NCBI GenBank assembly: GCA_003416985.1
Contig: QVIN01000003.1
Coordinates: 310,001 to 374,000 of the forward strand
Source of the DNA: Duganella sp. BJB480
GTDB lineage: Bacteria; Pseudomonadota; Gammaproteobacteria; Burkholderiales; Burkholderiaceae_D
Direction: 5' to 3'
Length of the DNA: 64,000 nucleotides
Positions within the stretch are counted from its first letter, which is position 1, and each line of letters begins with the position of its first letter. Shown here piece by piece: positions 1-8,698 of the stretch. The notes under the pieces are model-generated. The model ran no database searches and had not been told where the DNA came from. It saw nothing but the letters and a program-made list of their open reading frames with translations. Made by a program: the position numbers and the translations under genes.

Positions 1-2791
1 TGGTGCTGGTGGTGGTCTGGTTGCTGCCCTCGACCTCGTTGGTGGTGGTGCTGGTGTTGCCGCCGCCGTAGCTGACCATCACCAGCGTGTCCTTGCCGCT
101 GCCGCCGATCACGCCGTTGTCCTTGCCGACCACGGTCTCGACGTTGTTGCCGTCGCCGGCCACGATCAGGTTGCCGTTGACGTTGACCGACTTGGCCGCC
201 GTGCCGAAGGCCAGCGCGGTCAGCACGTCGTCGCCGCTGCCGCCTTCGATCAGGTTGCCCTTGCCCAGCGCGGTGACGACGTTGTTGCCCTCGCCTACCG
301 ACACCACGTTGTAGGTGCCGACCACGGTGACGACGTCGTTGCCGGCGCCGGTGACGATGCCGGACTTGCTGCCGATGGCGCTGACCACGTCGTTGCCGGC
401 GCCTGTCGCCACCAGGTTGTTCACGCCCAGCGCGGTGGCCACGGTGTCGGCGCTGCCGCCGATCAGCACGTTGTTCTTGCCGAATGCGGTCATCACGTCG
501 TGGCCGCTCTGGCTGGACGCCGCGCCCGACAGGCCGGCCTTGGAGACCAGGTCGGTGGCGGCCACGCCGGAGGCCAGCGAGTCGACCAGGCCGACCGCCG
601 TGGCGGCGATCTCCGCGTAGTTGCCGGTGGCCAGCAGGTTGTTGGCGCCGACCGCCGTCACGGTGTCCGCGCCGGCGTCGCCCCACACCACGTTGCGCGC
701 GCCGAACACGGTGACCGTGTCGTTGCCGCTGCCGCTCCACACCACGTTGTTGGCGCCGATGCCGGTCACCACGTCGTTGCCGCCGCCGGTGTAGACCACG
801 TTGGTCGAGCCGATGGCGCTGACCACGTCGTTGCCGTCGCCATGCGCGACGTTGTTGCCAATGAAGGAAGCCACGGCCTTGGTGGCGCCGCCGGCCGCGC
901 TGCCCAGCTTGGCGGTGACGTCGGCCAGGCCGTCGCCGATGCCGGTGACGATGACGTTGACCGAGCCGGCCGCCGTCACCACGTTGTTGCCGGCGGTGTT
1001 GACGACGATGTTGTTGCCGCCCAGCGCGGTGGTGATGTTGTCGCCGCCGTTGGCCAGCACGATGTTGTTGCCGCCGGCCGCCGTGACCACGTCCTTGCCG
1101 GCGCCGGTGTAGATGACGTTGTTGCCGCCCACGGCCACCACGGTGTCGTTGCCGGCGCCGCTGTTGATACCGGCGGCCAGCTTGGCGCTGGCGTTGTTGA
1201 TGGCGGTGGCGGCCGCCTTGCTCGGCATCGCGTCCGCCAGCACCTTGCCCAGTCCGCCGGTGGCGGCCTTGACCATGCCGCCCAGCTCGGTCAGCACGAC
1301 GTTGGTGCCGCCCAGCGCCACCACGGTGTCGCCGCCGACGGTGGTGGCCACCAGGTTGGCGCCGCCCACGCCGACCAGCGTGTTGCCGCTGCCGTTGGCC
1401 AGCATCACGTTGTTGACGCCGACCGCCGCCTCGGTGTTGCCGCCCTGGTTGCTGACCAGCGCGTTGCTGTCGCCCAGCGCGGCCACCTTGTTGCCGCTGC
1501 CGCCGGTGTAGGCGATGTTGAGCAGGCCGCCCAGCACGATGTTGCTGTTGCCGCCGTCGTCGATCACCACGTTGGCGCCGCCGCCGGCCACGATGTTGTC
1601 CTTGCCGTCGCTGGCGGTGATGCCGTTGGCGCCGCCCAGCGCGACCACCGTGTCGTTGCCGCTGCCGGCGTTGATGACGTTGGCGCCGCCGGTGGCCTGC
1701 ACCTGGTCGTTGCCGGCGCCGGTGCCGATGACGTTGGCGCCGCCGGCCGCGGTGACCGTGTCCGCGCCCGAGCCCGAGCTCACCACGTTGGCCGCGCCGT
1801 TCAGCGTGACGTTGTTGTTGCCGTTGCCAGCCTTGACCTCGTTGGCCGCACCGTTGGCCTTGATGGTGTCGTCGCCGGCGCCGGCCGTGATGTGGTTGTT
1901 GCCGCCGTCGGCCGTCACCGTGTTGGTGCCCTCGCCGGCGTCGATCACGTTGCTGGCCGCCTTGACGGTGATGCGGTCGTCGCCGCCGCCGGTGTTGATG
2001 ACGTTGCTCGCGCCGTCGGCCGTGACGGTGTCGGCGTCCTTGCCGGTGTTGATGACGTTAGAGGCGCCGCCGGCGTTGATGACGTTCCAGCCGTCGCCCG
2101 CGTTGACCTTGTTGGCGCCGCCGTTGACGGTGATGTTGTCGTTGCCGCTGTCGGTGCTGACGGTGTTGGCGCCGCCGTTGGCGGTGATGGTGTTGTCGCC
2201 GCCGTCGACGTCGATCTTGTTCCAGCCGCCGTTGGCCGTCACGCGGTCGTTGCCGTTGCCGGCGGTGATCTCGTTGTAGGCGCTGTTGATCGACAGGCTG
2301 TTGTTGCCGTCGCCCAGGTCGACGTCGGCCGCCGCGCCGGCCGACACGGTGACCGTATCGTTGCCGGCGCCGCCGCTAATCTTGTTGTAGACGCCGACTT
2401 CGACGCGGATGGTGTCGTCGCCGTTGCCGCCGTCGATGCGGTTGTAGCCGCCCACGCGCACGACGATGGTGTCGTTGCCGTCGTCGCCGTACAGGTTGTT
2501 GTAGGCGCCGGCCGTGACGGTGATGGTGTCGTTGCCGCCGTCGCCGTGGATGATGTTGGCGCCCAGCGAGCTGGCCGTGTAATTGTTGTCGCCGTTGCCC
2601 AGGCTTTTCTTGGTGTAGCCCAGTTCGCTGATCCTCTTGGCCGCCGCCGTGATGTCGTTGCCGACCACGTCGAAGGCGTCGCCGATGCCGTTCAGGTCGC
2701 TGCCGATGTCCTTGATGGTGTCGCCGACCTTGTCGACCACGCTGACGATGGGCTTTTCTACGTGTTTTTTGAACCAGCTGCCGATACTCAT
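1..2791 (-). CDS. RTX-like beta-roll repeat protein, C-terminus off the left edge
   Basis: Reading the minus strand from ATG at 2791 gives an uninterrupted frame of at least 930 codons that leaves the window without a stop. The first ~65 residues (MSIGSWFKKHVEKPIVSVVD onward) look amphipathic and carry no signal peptide. From about residue 75 to the edge the protein is built of glycine-rich nonapeptide-like turns (GDGGNDTI, GAGNDTV), mostly paired as an 18-residue unit in which a GxGND turn alternates with a GGANVI-type turn. GxGxD nonapeptides bind calcium in RTX proteins, which are usually type I secreted through a C-terminal signal; that end is not in view. Every long plus-strand frame here is a repeat-driven shadow. 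Secreted adhesin, matrix or S-layer-like protein is inference; no enzymatic domain is visible in the part seen. Confidence 0.85.
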   Translation of the reverse strand, partial: MSIGSWFKKHVEKPIVSVVDKVGDTIKDIGSDLNGIGDAFDVVGNDITAAAKRISELGYTKKSLGNGDNNYTASSLGANIIHGDGGNDTITVTAGAYNNLYGDDGNDTIVVRVGGYNRIDGGNGDDTIRVEVGVYNKISGGAGNDTVTVSAGAAADVDLGDGNNSLSINSAYNEITAGNGNDRVTANGGWNKIDVDGGDNTITANGGANTVSTDSGNDNITVNGGANKVNAGDGWNVINAGGASNVINTGKDADTVTADGASNVINTGGGDDRITVKAASNVIDAGEGTNTVTADGGNNHITAGAGDDTIKANGAANEVKAGNGNNNVTLNGAANVVSSGSGADTVTAAGGANVIGTGAGNDQVQATGGANVINAGSGNDTVVALGGANGITASDGKDNIVAGGGANVVIDDGGNSNIVLGGLLNIAYTGGSGNKVAALGDSNALVSNQGGNTEAAVGVNNVMLANGSGNTLVGVGGANLVATTVGGDTVVALGGTNVVLTELGGMVKAATGGLGKVLADAMPSKAAATAINNASAKLAAGINSGAGNDTVVAVGGNNVIYTGAGKDVVTAAGGNNIVLANGGDNITTALGGNNIVVNTAGNNVVTAAGSVNVIVTGIGDGLADVTAKLGSAAGGATKAVASFIGNNVAHGDGNDVVSAIGSTNVVYTGGGNDVVTGIGANNVVWSGSGNDTVTVFGARNVVWGDAGADTVTAVGANNLLATGNYAEIAATAVGLVDSLASGVAATDLVSKAGLSGAASSQSGHDVMTAFGKNNVLIGGSADTVATALGVNNLVATGAGNDVVSAIGSKSGIVTGAGNDVVTVVGTYNVVSVGEGNNVVTALGKGNLIEGGSGDDVLTALAFGTAAKSVNVNGNLIVAGDGNNVETVVGKDNGVIGGSGKDTLVMVSYGGGNTSTTTNEVEGSNQTTTST

Positions 2792-2860
2792 CTTTACCCC
2801 TTGTTATGGTTTGGTACGCTTGCATTAAATCAAGGGAAAATGACAGGATGGCAAACACAA

Positions 2861-2880
2861 CGATTACAAAGCTGTAATCG
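2861..2880. promoter_or_regulatory. Cop-box-like palindrome between RTX gene and two-component genes
   Basis: CGATTACA and TGTAATCG form a perfect 8-bp inverted repeat around AAGC. It lies in the 134-bp divergent region, 46 bp before the response regulator. ATTACA-N4-TGTAAT resembles the boxes bound by CopR/CusR-type OmpR-family regulators, so autoregulation and control of the RTX gene are plausible but inferred. Confidence 0.5.
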
Positions 2881-2925
2881 AACGCCGCGATTGACGGCGG
2901 CCGGGCCAGCGCCGACAATGCCCCC

Positions 2926-3606
2926 ATGAAAGCGCTTTTAGTAGAAGATGAACAACGTATCGCCAGTTTCGTGTGCGCCGGCCTGCGCGAACACGGCTTC
3001 CTGGTCGACCATTGCGAAGATGGCAATCTTGGCTACGACTACGCGCTGTCGCGCGAGTACGACGTGGTGCTGCTGGACGTGATGGTGCCGGGCCGCGACG
3101 GCCTGTCCATCCTCAAGGCCATGCGGCGCGAGGGCCGCAACGTGCCGGTCATCCTGCTGACCGCGCGCAACGAACTGGACGACCGTCTGCAGGGCCTCAA
3201 CCTGGGCGCCGACGACTACCTGGCCAAGCCCTTCTACGTGGAGGAGCTGGTGGCGCGCATCCACGCGCTGCTGCGGCGCGTCAGCGGCGAGCGGCAGAGC
3301 GTGCTGACCCTGGGCCCGCTGCGGCTGGACCGCCTGAGCCGGGTGGCCGATGTCGACGGCCGCGCCGTCGAGCTGACCGGGCGGGAGTTCAACCTGCTGG
3401 AATACCTGATGCGCTCGCCGGGCCGGGTCTACACCCGCACCCAGATCCTGGAACATGTGTGGGGCTACGACTTCGAGCCGCAGACCAATATGGTGGACGT
3501 GTGCATCCAGCGCCTGCGCAAGAAGCTGGACCTGCCCGACAGCGTGGCCATCGAAGCCGTGCGCGGCGTCGGCTACCGCCTGCGCCAGCCGGACGCCCCG
3601 GCGTGA
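2926..3606 (+). CDS. OmpR/PhoB-family response regulator
   Basis: 226 residues. An N-terminal receiver domain (about 1-115) has the acidic pair E7/D8, the phospho-acceptor D51 in VVLLDVMVP, the LLTA threonine and the switch lysine in YLAKPF. A C-terminal winged-helix DNA-binding domain (about 128-222) has ELTGREFNLLEYL and the ending VRGVGYRL typical of the family. It is the cytoplasmic output of the sensor kinase encoded directly downstream, whose GTG start overlaps this stop codon. The palindrome at 2861-2880 upstream fits autoregulation. The inducing signal cannot be told from sequence; CusR/QseB-like subgroups are the nearest resemblance. Confidence 0.93.
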   Translation: MKALLVEDEQRIASFVCAGLREHGFLVDHCEDGNLGYDYALSREYDVVLLDVMVPGRDGLSILKAMRREGRNVPVILLTARNELDDRLQGLNLGADDYLAKPFYVEELVARIHALLRRVSGERQSVLTLGPLRLDRLSRVADVDGRAVELTGREFNLLEYLMRSPGRVYTRTQILEHVWGYDFEPQTNMVDVCIQRLRKKLDLPDSVAIEAVRGVGYRLRQPDAPA

Positions 3607-4988
3607 GGGCGCGCTGGCCGCGCCTGCGCTCGTTCCGGCTGCGCATCGCCCTCGGCTCGACGCTGACCGCGCTGGCCGCCATCGTGCTGCTGTACGTCAT
3701 GGCCAGCTACACCATCGTCCAGCGGCGCGCCGCCATCATCGACCACATGCTGTCGGCCCACCTGGCCGGCCCCGGCTTCCAGGCCACGCCGCAGGCGCTG
3801 TGGCCGGCCACCGACGCCCAGCTCAACGCCAGCTTCGGCGGCTTCGCCCCGCCCGGCATCGGGCCGGAAACCTACGCCCTGCTGCGGGTGGACGACGCCG
3901 GCCAGGGCACGCGCTACCGCAGCCCGGCCTGGCAACGCATCCTCGGCGACGCCGCCCCGCCGAGCGGCCCCGGCCTGCACACCGTCGAAGGCGCCGGCCA
4001 GAGCTGGCGCATCGGCAGCGTCACGCACGGCCCGGTCACGATCTGGGTGGCGGTCAACCGCAGCCTGTCGGACGCCCAGGTGCGCGCCAGCCTGGTGCGC
4101 TTCGCGGCGGCCATCGGCGTGCTGGCCGTGGCCATGGGCGCGCTGGCCTGGTACCTGGCCGGACGCGCCATGCGGCCGGTGCAGCACCTGACCGGCGTCA
4201 TGGTGCGCCTGACCGCGAGCGACCTGGACCAGCGGGTCTCGGCCGCCGAGGAGGATTTGGAGTTCGCCCAGATGGTCAGCGTGTTCAACGGCATGCTGGA
4301 CCGGTTGCAGCGCAGCTTCCTGCAGGCGGCCCGCTTCTCCGGCGACGCCGCGCATGAATTGAAAACGCCGCTGACCATCCTGCAGGGCGAGCTCGAACGC
4401 AGCTTCGCCCGCGCCGGCGCCGATCCGGTGCTGGAGGAAGGCCTGGCCAACATGCTCGACGAGGTGCGGCGGCTCGACAGCATCGTACGCAAATTGCTGC
4501 TGCTGGCGCGGGCCGACGCCGGCCAGCTGGCCATCCCCATGTGTCCGCTGGACCTGCGCCCGGCGCTCGACGAGCTGGCCGAGGATATCGGTCTGCTGGA
4601 CGACGCGCGGTCGGTGCGGCTGGAGCTGCCCGACCACATCGCGGTGCGCGGCGACGCCGAGCTGCTGCGCCAGGTGCTGCACAACCTGGTCAGCAACGCC
4701 ATCAAGTACGGCCAGCCGGGCGGCTGGATCGCGCTGTCGGCGCGATGCAAGGGCGGGCAATGGCGCATCGACGTCAGCAACGCCTCGGACGGCATCGCGC
4801 CCGAGCACCGGCACCGCCTGTTCGACCGCTTCTACCGCGCCGACCAGTCGCACCAGCGGCGCGTGCCGGGCGTCGGCCTGGGCCTGTCGCTGGCGCGCGA
4901 CATCGCCACGGCCCACGGCGGCACCCTGGCGCTGGCCGACGCCAATCCCGGCCAGGTGCGCTTCCGCCTGACGCTGCCGGCCGCCTGA
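3603..4988 (+). CDS. Sensor histidine kinase, HAMP-HisKA-HATPase
   Basis: Start taken as GTG at 3603, which overlaps the response regulator stop (GTGA), giving 461 residues. One membrane helix lies near residues 12-34, followed by a periplasmic sensor stretch, a second helix (about 165-187), a HAMP linker, the HisKA box AHELKTPLT with phospho-accepting H251, the N box NLVSNAIKYG and the G box GVGLGLSLARD. It autophosphorylates and passes phosphate to the partner regulator. The layout matches QseC/CusS-type kinases. The periplasmic segment has no motif that reveals the ligand. The upstream in-frame extension overlaps the regulator and is not coding. Confidence 0.92.
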   Translation: MRARWPRLRSFRLRIALGSTLTALAAIVLLYVMASYTIVQRRAAIIDHMLSAHLAGPGFQATPQALWPATDAQLNASFGGFAPPGIGPETYALLRVDDAGQGTRYRSPAWQRILGDAAPPSGPGLHTVEGAGQSWRIGSVTHGPVTIWVAVNRSLSDAQVRASLVRFAAAIGVLAVAMGALAWYLAGRAMRPVQHLTGVMVRLTASDLDQRVSAAEEDLEFAQMVSVFNGMLDRLQRSFLQAARFSGDAAHELKTPLTILQGELERSFARAGADPVLEEGLANMLDEVRRLDSIVRKLLLLARADAGQLAIPMCPLDLRPALDELAEDIGLLDDARSVRLELPDHIAVRGDAELLRQVLHNLVSNAIKYGQPGGWIALSARCKGGQWRIDVSNASDGIAPEHRHRLFDRFYRADQSHQRRVPGVGLGLSLARDIATAHGGTLALADANPGQVRFRLTLPAA

Positions 4989-5000
4989 ACGCCCGCGCCG

Positions 5001-6761
5001 TCACGCCGGCAGCGGCGCCTCCGGCCTGGGCGCGAACATCTGATCCTTGACCAGCCTGAAATACGCGCCGTCCAACTGCCGCGCCAGCTGCTCGTGGCTG
5101 CCCTGCTGCACCAGCCTCCCCTGCTCCAGCACCAGGATGCGGTCGGCCTTGGCGATGGTGGAAAAGCGATGGGCAATGATGATGGTGGTGCGGCCGGCCA
5201 TCAATCGGTCCAACGCGCCTTGCACCAGCTGCTCGCTGGAGGCGTCCAGCGCGCTGGTCGCCTCGTCCAGGATCAGGATGGCCGGATCGCGCAACAGCGC
5301 GCGGGCGATCGCGATCCGCTGCTTCTGCCCGCCGGACAGCTGCACGCCATGCTCGCCGACCACGGTGTCATAGCCCTGCGGGAAAGCCTGGATGAACTCA
5401 TGCGCGTGGGCCAGCCGCGCGGCCGCCATCACCTCCTCCAGCGGCACTTTCCGCTCCGGCACGGCGAAGGCGATATTGTCTGCGATGCTGCCCGAGAACA
5501 GCGACGGCTCCTGCTCCACCACCGCGAGGCCGCGCCGGATGGCGGCCAGGTCCAGTCCGGCGGCGGGCAGTCCGTCGAACAGCAGGCGCCCGCCGTCCGG
5601 CTGATAGTGCCCCAGCACCAGCGCGGCGACGGTGGACTTGCCGGCGCCCGATGCGCCCACCAGCGCCACCTTCTCGCCGGCCGCGATGCCGAAGCCGACA
5701 CCATCGAGCGCCCTCACTCCGGGCCGCTCCGGGTAGCTGAACACCACGTCCTCGAACCCGAGCCGGCCGGTGAGCGGCGCCTGCGGACGCGGCGCCGGCG
5801 GCGGCCGGTGCGTACGCATGATCTCGAAGATGCGGTCGGTGGCGCCCATGCTGCGCATCCACATGTTCCAGGATTCGCTCAGCGCGCCGGCCGCCTGCGT
5901 GACGATGTTGGAGTAGATCACGAACGCCATCAGGTCGCCGACCGACAGCGCGCGCTTGCCGATCAGGTAGGCGCCCAAACCCAGCGCGCACAGCAAGGCG
6001 CCGAAGTCCAGCACCGACAGGCCGGCGCGAAACGCCGACTGCCGTCGGGTGCCGGCCATCGACAGCTCCAGCAGGCGGCGGCAGGCCTCGGCATAGCTGG
6101 CCGACGCCCCGCCCTGCTGGTTGAACGCGTGCACCAGCCGCACATGGGCGAAGTGCTCTTGCGCGACCCGGCCGCTGTCGGCCATGCAGGCCTGCACGGC
6201 CTTGGCGTAGTCGCGGTGGCTGGCGCCCGAGACCTTGCCGAAGTACAGGCTGGCCGGGACGAAGACCAACAGCATCACGCTCAGCAGCGGCGAGATGTAG
6301 AGCAGCATGGCCACGCCGCCGCCGAACATGAACAGCGACTGCAGCGCGTTGGCGCCGCCCATCGTCAGCGACTGGTGCAGCGACTGCACGTCCCCGCTCA
6401 GGCGGCTGGTGATCTCGCCCACGTGGTGGCGGTCGAAGAAGGAGACCGGCTGGTTGATCAGCACATCGAACAAGCGGCGACGGACGCCGTTGATGATCAG
6501 GTGCCCGGCCAGCTCGAAATAGTAGTAGCGCAGCGTCGACGCGGCGGCCTGCACCAGCAGCCAGAGCAGCCCAAGGCCGACCACCGGCGCGGAGATCGTC
6601 TCCAGCCGCAGTTCCTGGACGTGGTCGATGAAGTAGGCCACGCCCTTGGGGAAGACCAGCTGGATCAAGACGCCCAGGCCCATGAAGAACACCGCTGCCG
6701 CGACCTGGCGCCGCACCGGATAGATCAGGCGCAGCCGTTCGAGATGGGGCTCGAAGTTCAT
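5001..6761 (-). CDS. ABC exporter (fused permease-ATPase), RiPP operon
   Basis: 586 residues in exporter half-transporter layout: a six-helix membrane domain in residues ~15-310, then an ATPase domain with Walker A GASGAGKST (369-377), signature LSGGQKQRIAIARAL, Walker B ILILDEATSALD and the H-loop in IIIAHRF. It lacks the N-terminal C39 peptidase domain of peptidase-containing exporters, so any leader cleavage must be done by another protein. Its ATG overlaps the stop of the thioredoxin-like gene (ATGA), placing it last in the minus-strand operon that begins with the precursor at 9956. Export of the modified peptide is the likely role, inferred from context. It ends 12 bp from the convergent sensor kinase. 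Confidence 0.88.
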   Translation of the reverse strand: MNFEPHLERLRLIYPVRRQVAAAVFFMGLGVLIQLVFPKGVAYFIDHVQELRLETISAPVVGLGLLWLLVQAAASTLRYYYFELAGHLIINGVRRRLFDVLINQPVSFFDRHHVGEITSRLSGDVQSLHQSLTMGGANALQSLFMFGGGVAMLLYISPLLSVMLLVFVPASLYFGKVSGASHRDYAKAVQACMADSGRVAQEHFAHVRLVHAFNQQGGASASYAEACRRLLELSMAGTRRQSAFRAGLSVLDFGALLCALGLGAYLIGKRALSVGDLMAFVIYSNIVTQAAGALSESWNMWMRSMGATDRIFEIMRTHRPPPAPRPQAPLTGRLGFEDVVFSYPERPGVRALDGVGFGIAAGEKVALVGASGAGKSTVAALVLGHYQPDGGRLLFDGLPAAGLDLAAIRRGLAVVEQEPSLFSGSIADNIAFAVPERKVPLEEVMAAARLAHAHEFIQAFPQGYDTVVGEHGVQLSGGQKQRIAIARALLRDPAILILDEATSALDASSEQLVQGALDRLMAGRTTIIIAHRFSTIAKADRILVLEQGRLVQQGSHEQLARQLDGAYFRLVKDQMFAPRPEAPLPA

Positions 6762-7318
6762 GGCGCGCCCTCCGCTGCGGTGGTCTCGGTGGTCTCGGCG
6801 AGCTGTGCGCGCAAGTCCAGCCAGTTGTCGTCGCCGATCATGCCGGACGCTTCCAGCACGCCCTCATGATTGACCATCATGTAGGCCGGCGAGGCCAGCG
6901 TGGGATTGAGCAGCCGGTAGTCGCGCATCGTTACCCGCAGCGCCCGCGTCAGCGGGAGGCCGCGCAGGAACTGGCGCAGGCGCCAGGCCGGCTCGTGGCT
7001 GACGATCCAGATGTCCAGCCCCGCCTGCTCGGCCGGCGCCAGCATGCCGCCGATCTCGCCCAGCTTGGTCTTGCACTTCGGGCATTTGCTCGACAAGAAC
7101 AGCAGCGCCGCCGCCTGCCCTTCGGCACCCAGGCGATGCACCACGCCGCCGCGCAGCGCGCGCGCCGACACCAGCGGCACGGGCGCGCCCGGCGGCAACG
7201 CTTCGAGCGTGTCACGCTCACGCCGCGTGGTGTGCAGCACCGACAGCGTCAGCTTGATATTGAGCGCCAGGCCGAGGGCCAGCAGCGCCAGGGTCAGGTA
7301 GAGAATCTGGCTATCCAT
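6758..7318 (-). CDS. MauD-like membrane-anchored thioredoxin-type protein
   Basis: 186 residues. An N-terminal membrane helix (about 4-28) is followed by a soluble domain with the redox motif C79-P-K-C82 in FLSSKCPKCKTKL and a thioredoxin-like course ending in PAYMMVNHEGVLEASG. This matches MauD, the accessory protein of methylamine dehydrogenase maturation, which handles disulfides in the periplasm. No mau structural genes are near. The start overlaps the end of the MauE-like gene by 8 bp and its stop overlaps the ABC exporter start. The role inferred here is oxidation, isomerisation or reduction of cysteines in the exported peptide, which has two. Confidence 0.82.
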   Translation of the reverse strand: MDSQILYLTLALLALGLALNIKLTLSVLHTTRRERDTLEALPPGAPVPLVSARALRGGVVHRLGAEGQAAALLFLSSKCPKCKTKLGEIGGMLAPAEQAGLDIWIVSHEPAWRLRQFLRGLPLTRALRVTMRDYRLLNPTLASPAYMMVNHEGVLEASGMIGDDNWLDLRAQLAETTETTAAEGAP

Positions 7319-7829
7319 CGCTTGGACTCAATAAGTGGACGATCTCGTGGAAGTGCACGGCGACGACGCAGGCCAGGCAACCCAGCGACGCCGCCAGCAC
7401 CGCGACATGCAACGGTGGCGCGAGCCCGGCCGGCAGCGACAGTCCGGCGGCGATCGCCACGATCACCAGCACGTTGCGCAACAGGTCCAGGCCGGACAGC
7501 GAGCGCTCGGCCTCGCCGAAGCAGCCGCAGCGCACCACGCTCTGCGTGTAGAACTTGTAGCCGATCAGCGCCGTGAACACGCCCAGCATCAGCAACGCGG
7601 CCAGCAAGCCGACGCGCGCCAGCCCGCCGAGCAACAGCGCAGCCACCGCCAGTTCCGCCGCCGCCACCGCCGGCGCCGCCAGCGCGCGCAGCGCCGGCCC
7701 CATGCCGAACAGGCTGGCCAGGTTATCGCGGAAGCCGGCCAGGTCGCGCAGCTTGGCCGTGGCGGCGGCCAGCATCAGCAGCGCGACAAAATAGCGCAGG
7801 ACCTCGCCGAGGAATTGGCCGGTGCTCAT
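7311..7829 (-). CDS. MauE/DoxX-like integral membrane protein
   Basis: Start chosen at ATG 7829, which overlaps the protease stop (ATGA) and gives 172 residues; the longer upstream frame is a shadow of the protease gene. Four to five hydrophobic helices are apparent, with the motif VVRCGCFG (C101, C103) before the third, as in the MauE family, and a further GCLAC near the C-terminus. MauE proteins act with MauD as membrane electron carriers for disulfide chemistry. Here the pair sits between a putative maturation protease and an ABC exporter, which suggests redox processing of the RiPP product. The MauE assignment rests on the CGCFG motif, topology and adjacency to MauD. Confidence 0.8.
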   Translation of the reverse strand: MSTGQFLGEVLRYFVALLMLAAATAKLRDLAGFRDNLASLFGMGPALRALAAPAVAAAELAVAALLLGGLARVGLLAALLMLGVFTALIGYKFYTQSVVRCGCFGEAERSLSGLDLLRNVLVIVAIAAGLSLPAGLAPPLHVAVLAASLGCLACVVAVHFHEIVHLLSPSDG

Positions 7830-8698
7830 CGCGGATAGCGCTCCACGTTCCACGACGGCGCCAGGCCGCCAGGATGCCGGCGGCGCTCGCTGGCGCCGTA
7901 GCGTGTGGCGAACAGCGCGTCGCACCACGGCGCCTCCTCGCTGGCGCGCTGGCCGCCGCCGACGTGGCCCTGCAGCAGCCGCGAGATCTCCCACGCCGGC
8001 CGTTCGACCGCCGCGTCGCCGCGCACGCGCAGGCCCAGCGCCGCCATCTCCTCGCGCGTGATCGCGTAGTTGTGCGAGTGGTAGCCGGCCATCAGCTGGC
8101 CGACCAGCCGGCTGCGGACCGCCGCGTCCTCGCCGGGCAGGTGGAAGGCCAGCAGCTGCTCGCCGATCTGCTTCTGCTCCAGCGTGCTGCGGTAGAACGC
8201 GCCCAGGCTGGCCGGGAACACGCTGCCGCCCAGCAGCGCCAGCGCCTGCTGCCGCGCCTCGTCGGCCGGCACGCCGAACCACTGCTGCGCCATGTCGCCG
8301 AGGCATTGGATGTCGAGGGCGGAGAACGCCGTGCCGTCGGCGCCGTTGAGCAGCGGATCTATGGGCGAGAATAGCGCCAGCGGGCCGGCGATGATCTCGT
8401 CGCCGCACAAGGTCAGCAGCGTCGCAGCCGACTCGCAGTGGTAGGGAACGATGAAGCACAACTGGTCCGCCTGCGCGCGCAGCAGCAACGCGATGCGGCG
8501 CGCGGCCTGCACCACGCCGCCGCGTCCGTGCAGCACCACGTCCAGCCGCCGCGCCGGGGCCAGGTCGCGGCATCGTTCGTACAGCGCGGGCAGCAGTTCC
8601 ATCTCCAGCTGGGACGCGGCCAGCACCAGCACGCGGCTGTCGCGCACGGCCTCCAGTTCGCGGATGTGGCCGGCCAGCGCGCTGTGCTCTAGTGGCAT
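7826..8698 (-). CDS. SDH-type serine protease (ClpP/crotonase fold), putative leader peptidase
   Basis: 290 residues. The central region has LDVVLHGRGGVVQAARRIA (53-71), then HCESAATLL (88-96) with S90 as candidate nucleophile, then LCGDEIIAGPLALFSPIDPL, the layout of the serine dehydrogenase proteinase (SDH) family of membrane-associated ClpP/SppA-like proteases. No signal peptide is visible. It has a strong GGAGG-like ribosome site, overlaps the ATP-grasp gene end by 10 bp and overlaps the MauE-like start by 4 bp. Because the exporter lacks a C39 domain, this is the best candidate to cut the leader peptide. That function is inference; proteolytic activity of this particular protein is unproven. 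Confidence 0.75.
   Translation of the reverse strand: MPLEHSALAGHIRELEAVRDSRVLVLAASQLEMELLPALYERCRDLAPARRLDVVLHGRGGVVQAARRIALLLRAQADQLCFIVPYHCESAATLLTLCGDEIIAGPLALFSPIDPLLNGADGTAFSALDIQCLGDMAQQWFGVPADEARQQALALLGGSVFPASLGAFYRSTLEQKQIGEQLLAFHLPGEDAAVRSRLVGQLMAGYHSHNYAITREEMAALGLRVRGDAAVERPAWEISRLLQGHVGGGQRASEEAPWCDALFATRYGASERRRHPGGLAPSWNVERYPR

Noticed and set aside
1..2790. CRISPR array suspected from the periodic DNA repeats
   Set aside because: The ~54-bp period is in frame with an 18-residue protein repeat, the units diverge, and there are no unique spacers between identical repeats.
500..2929. A plus-strand open frame of 809 codons over the repeat region
   Set aside because: It is the antisense shadow of the repetitive GC-rich RTX gene; the translation is a low-complexity Ala/Val/Asp/His string with no domain, and the minus-strand frame has clear beta-roll repeats.
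7311..8573. A 420-codon frame that could make MauE a fusion protein
   Set aside because: The first 247 codons lie over the protease gene in another frame; the ATG at 7829 overlapping the protease stop is the expected start.
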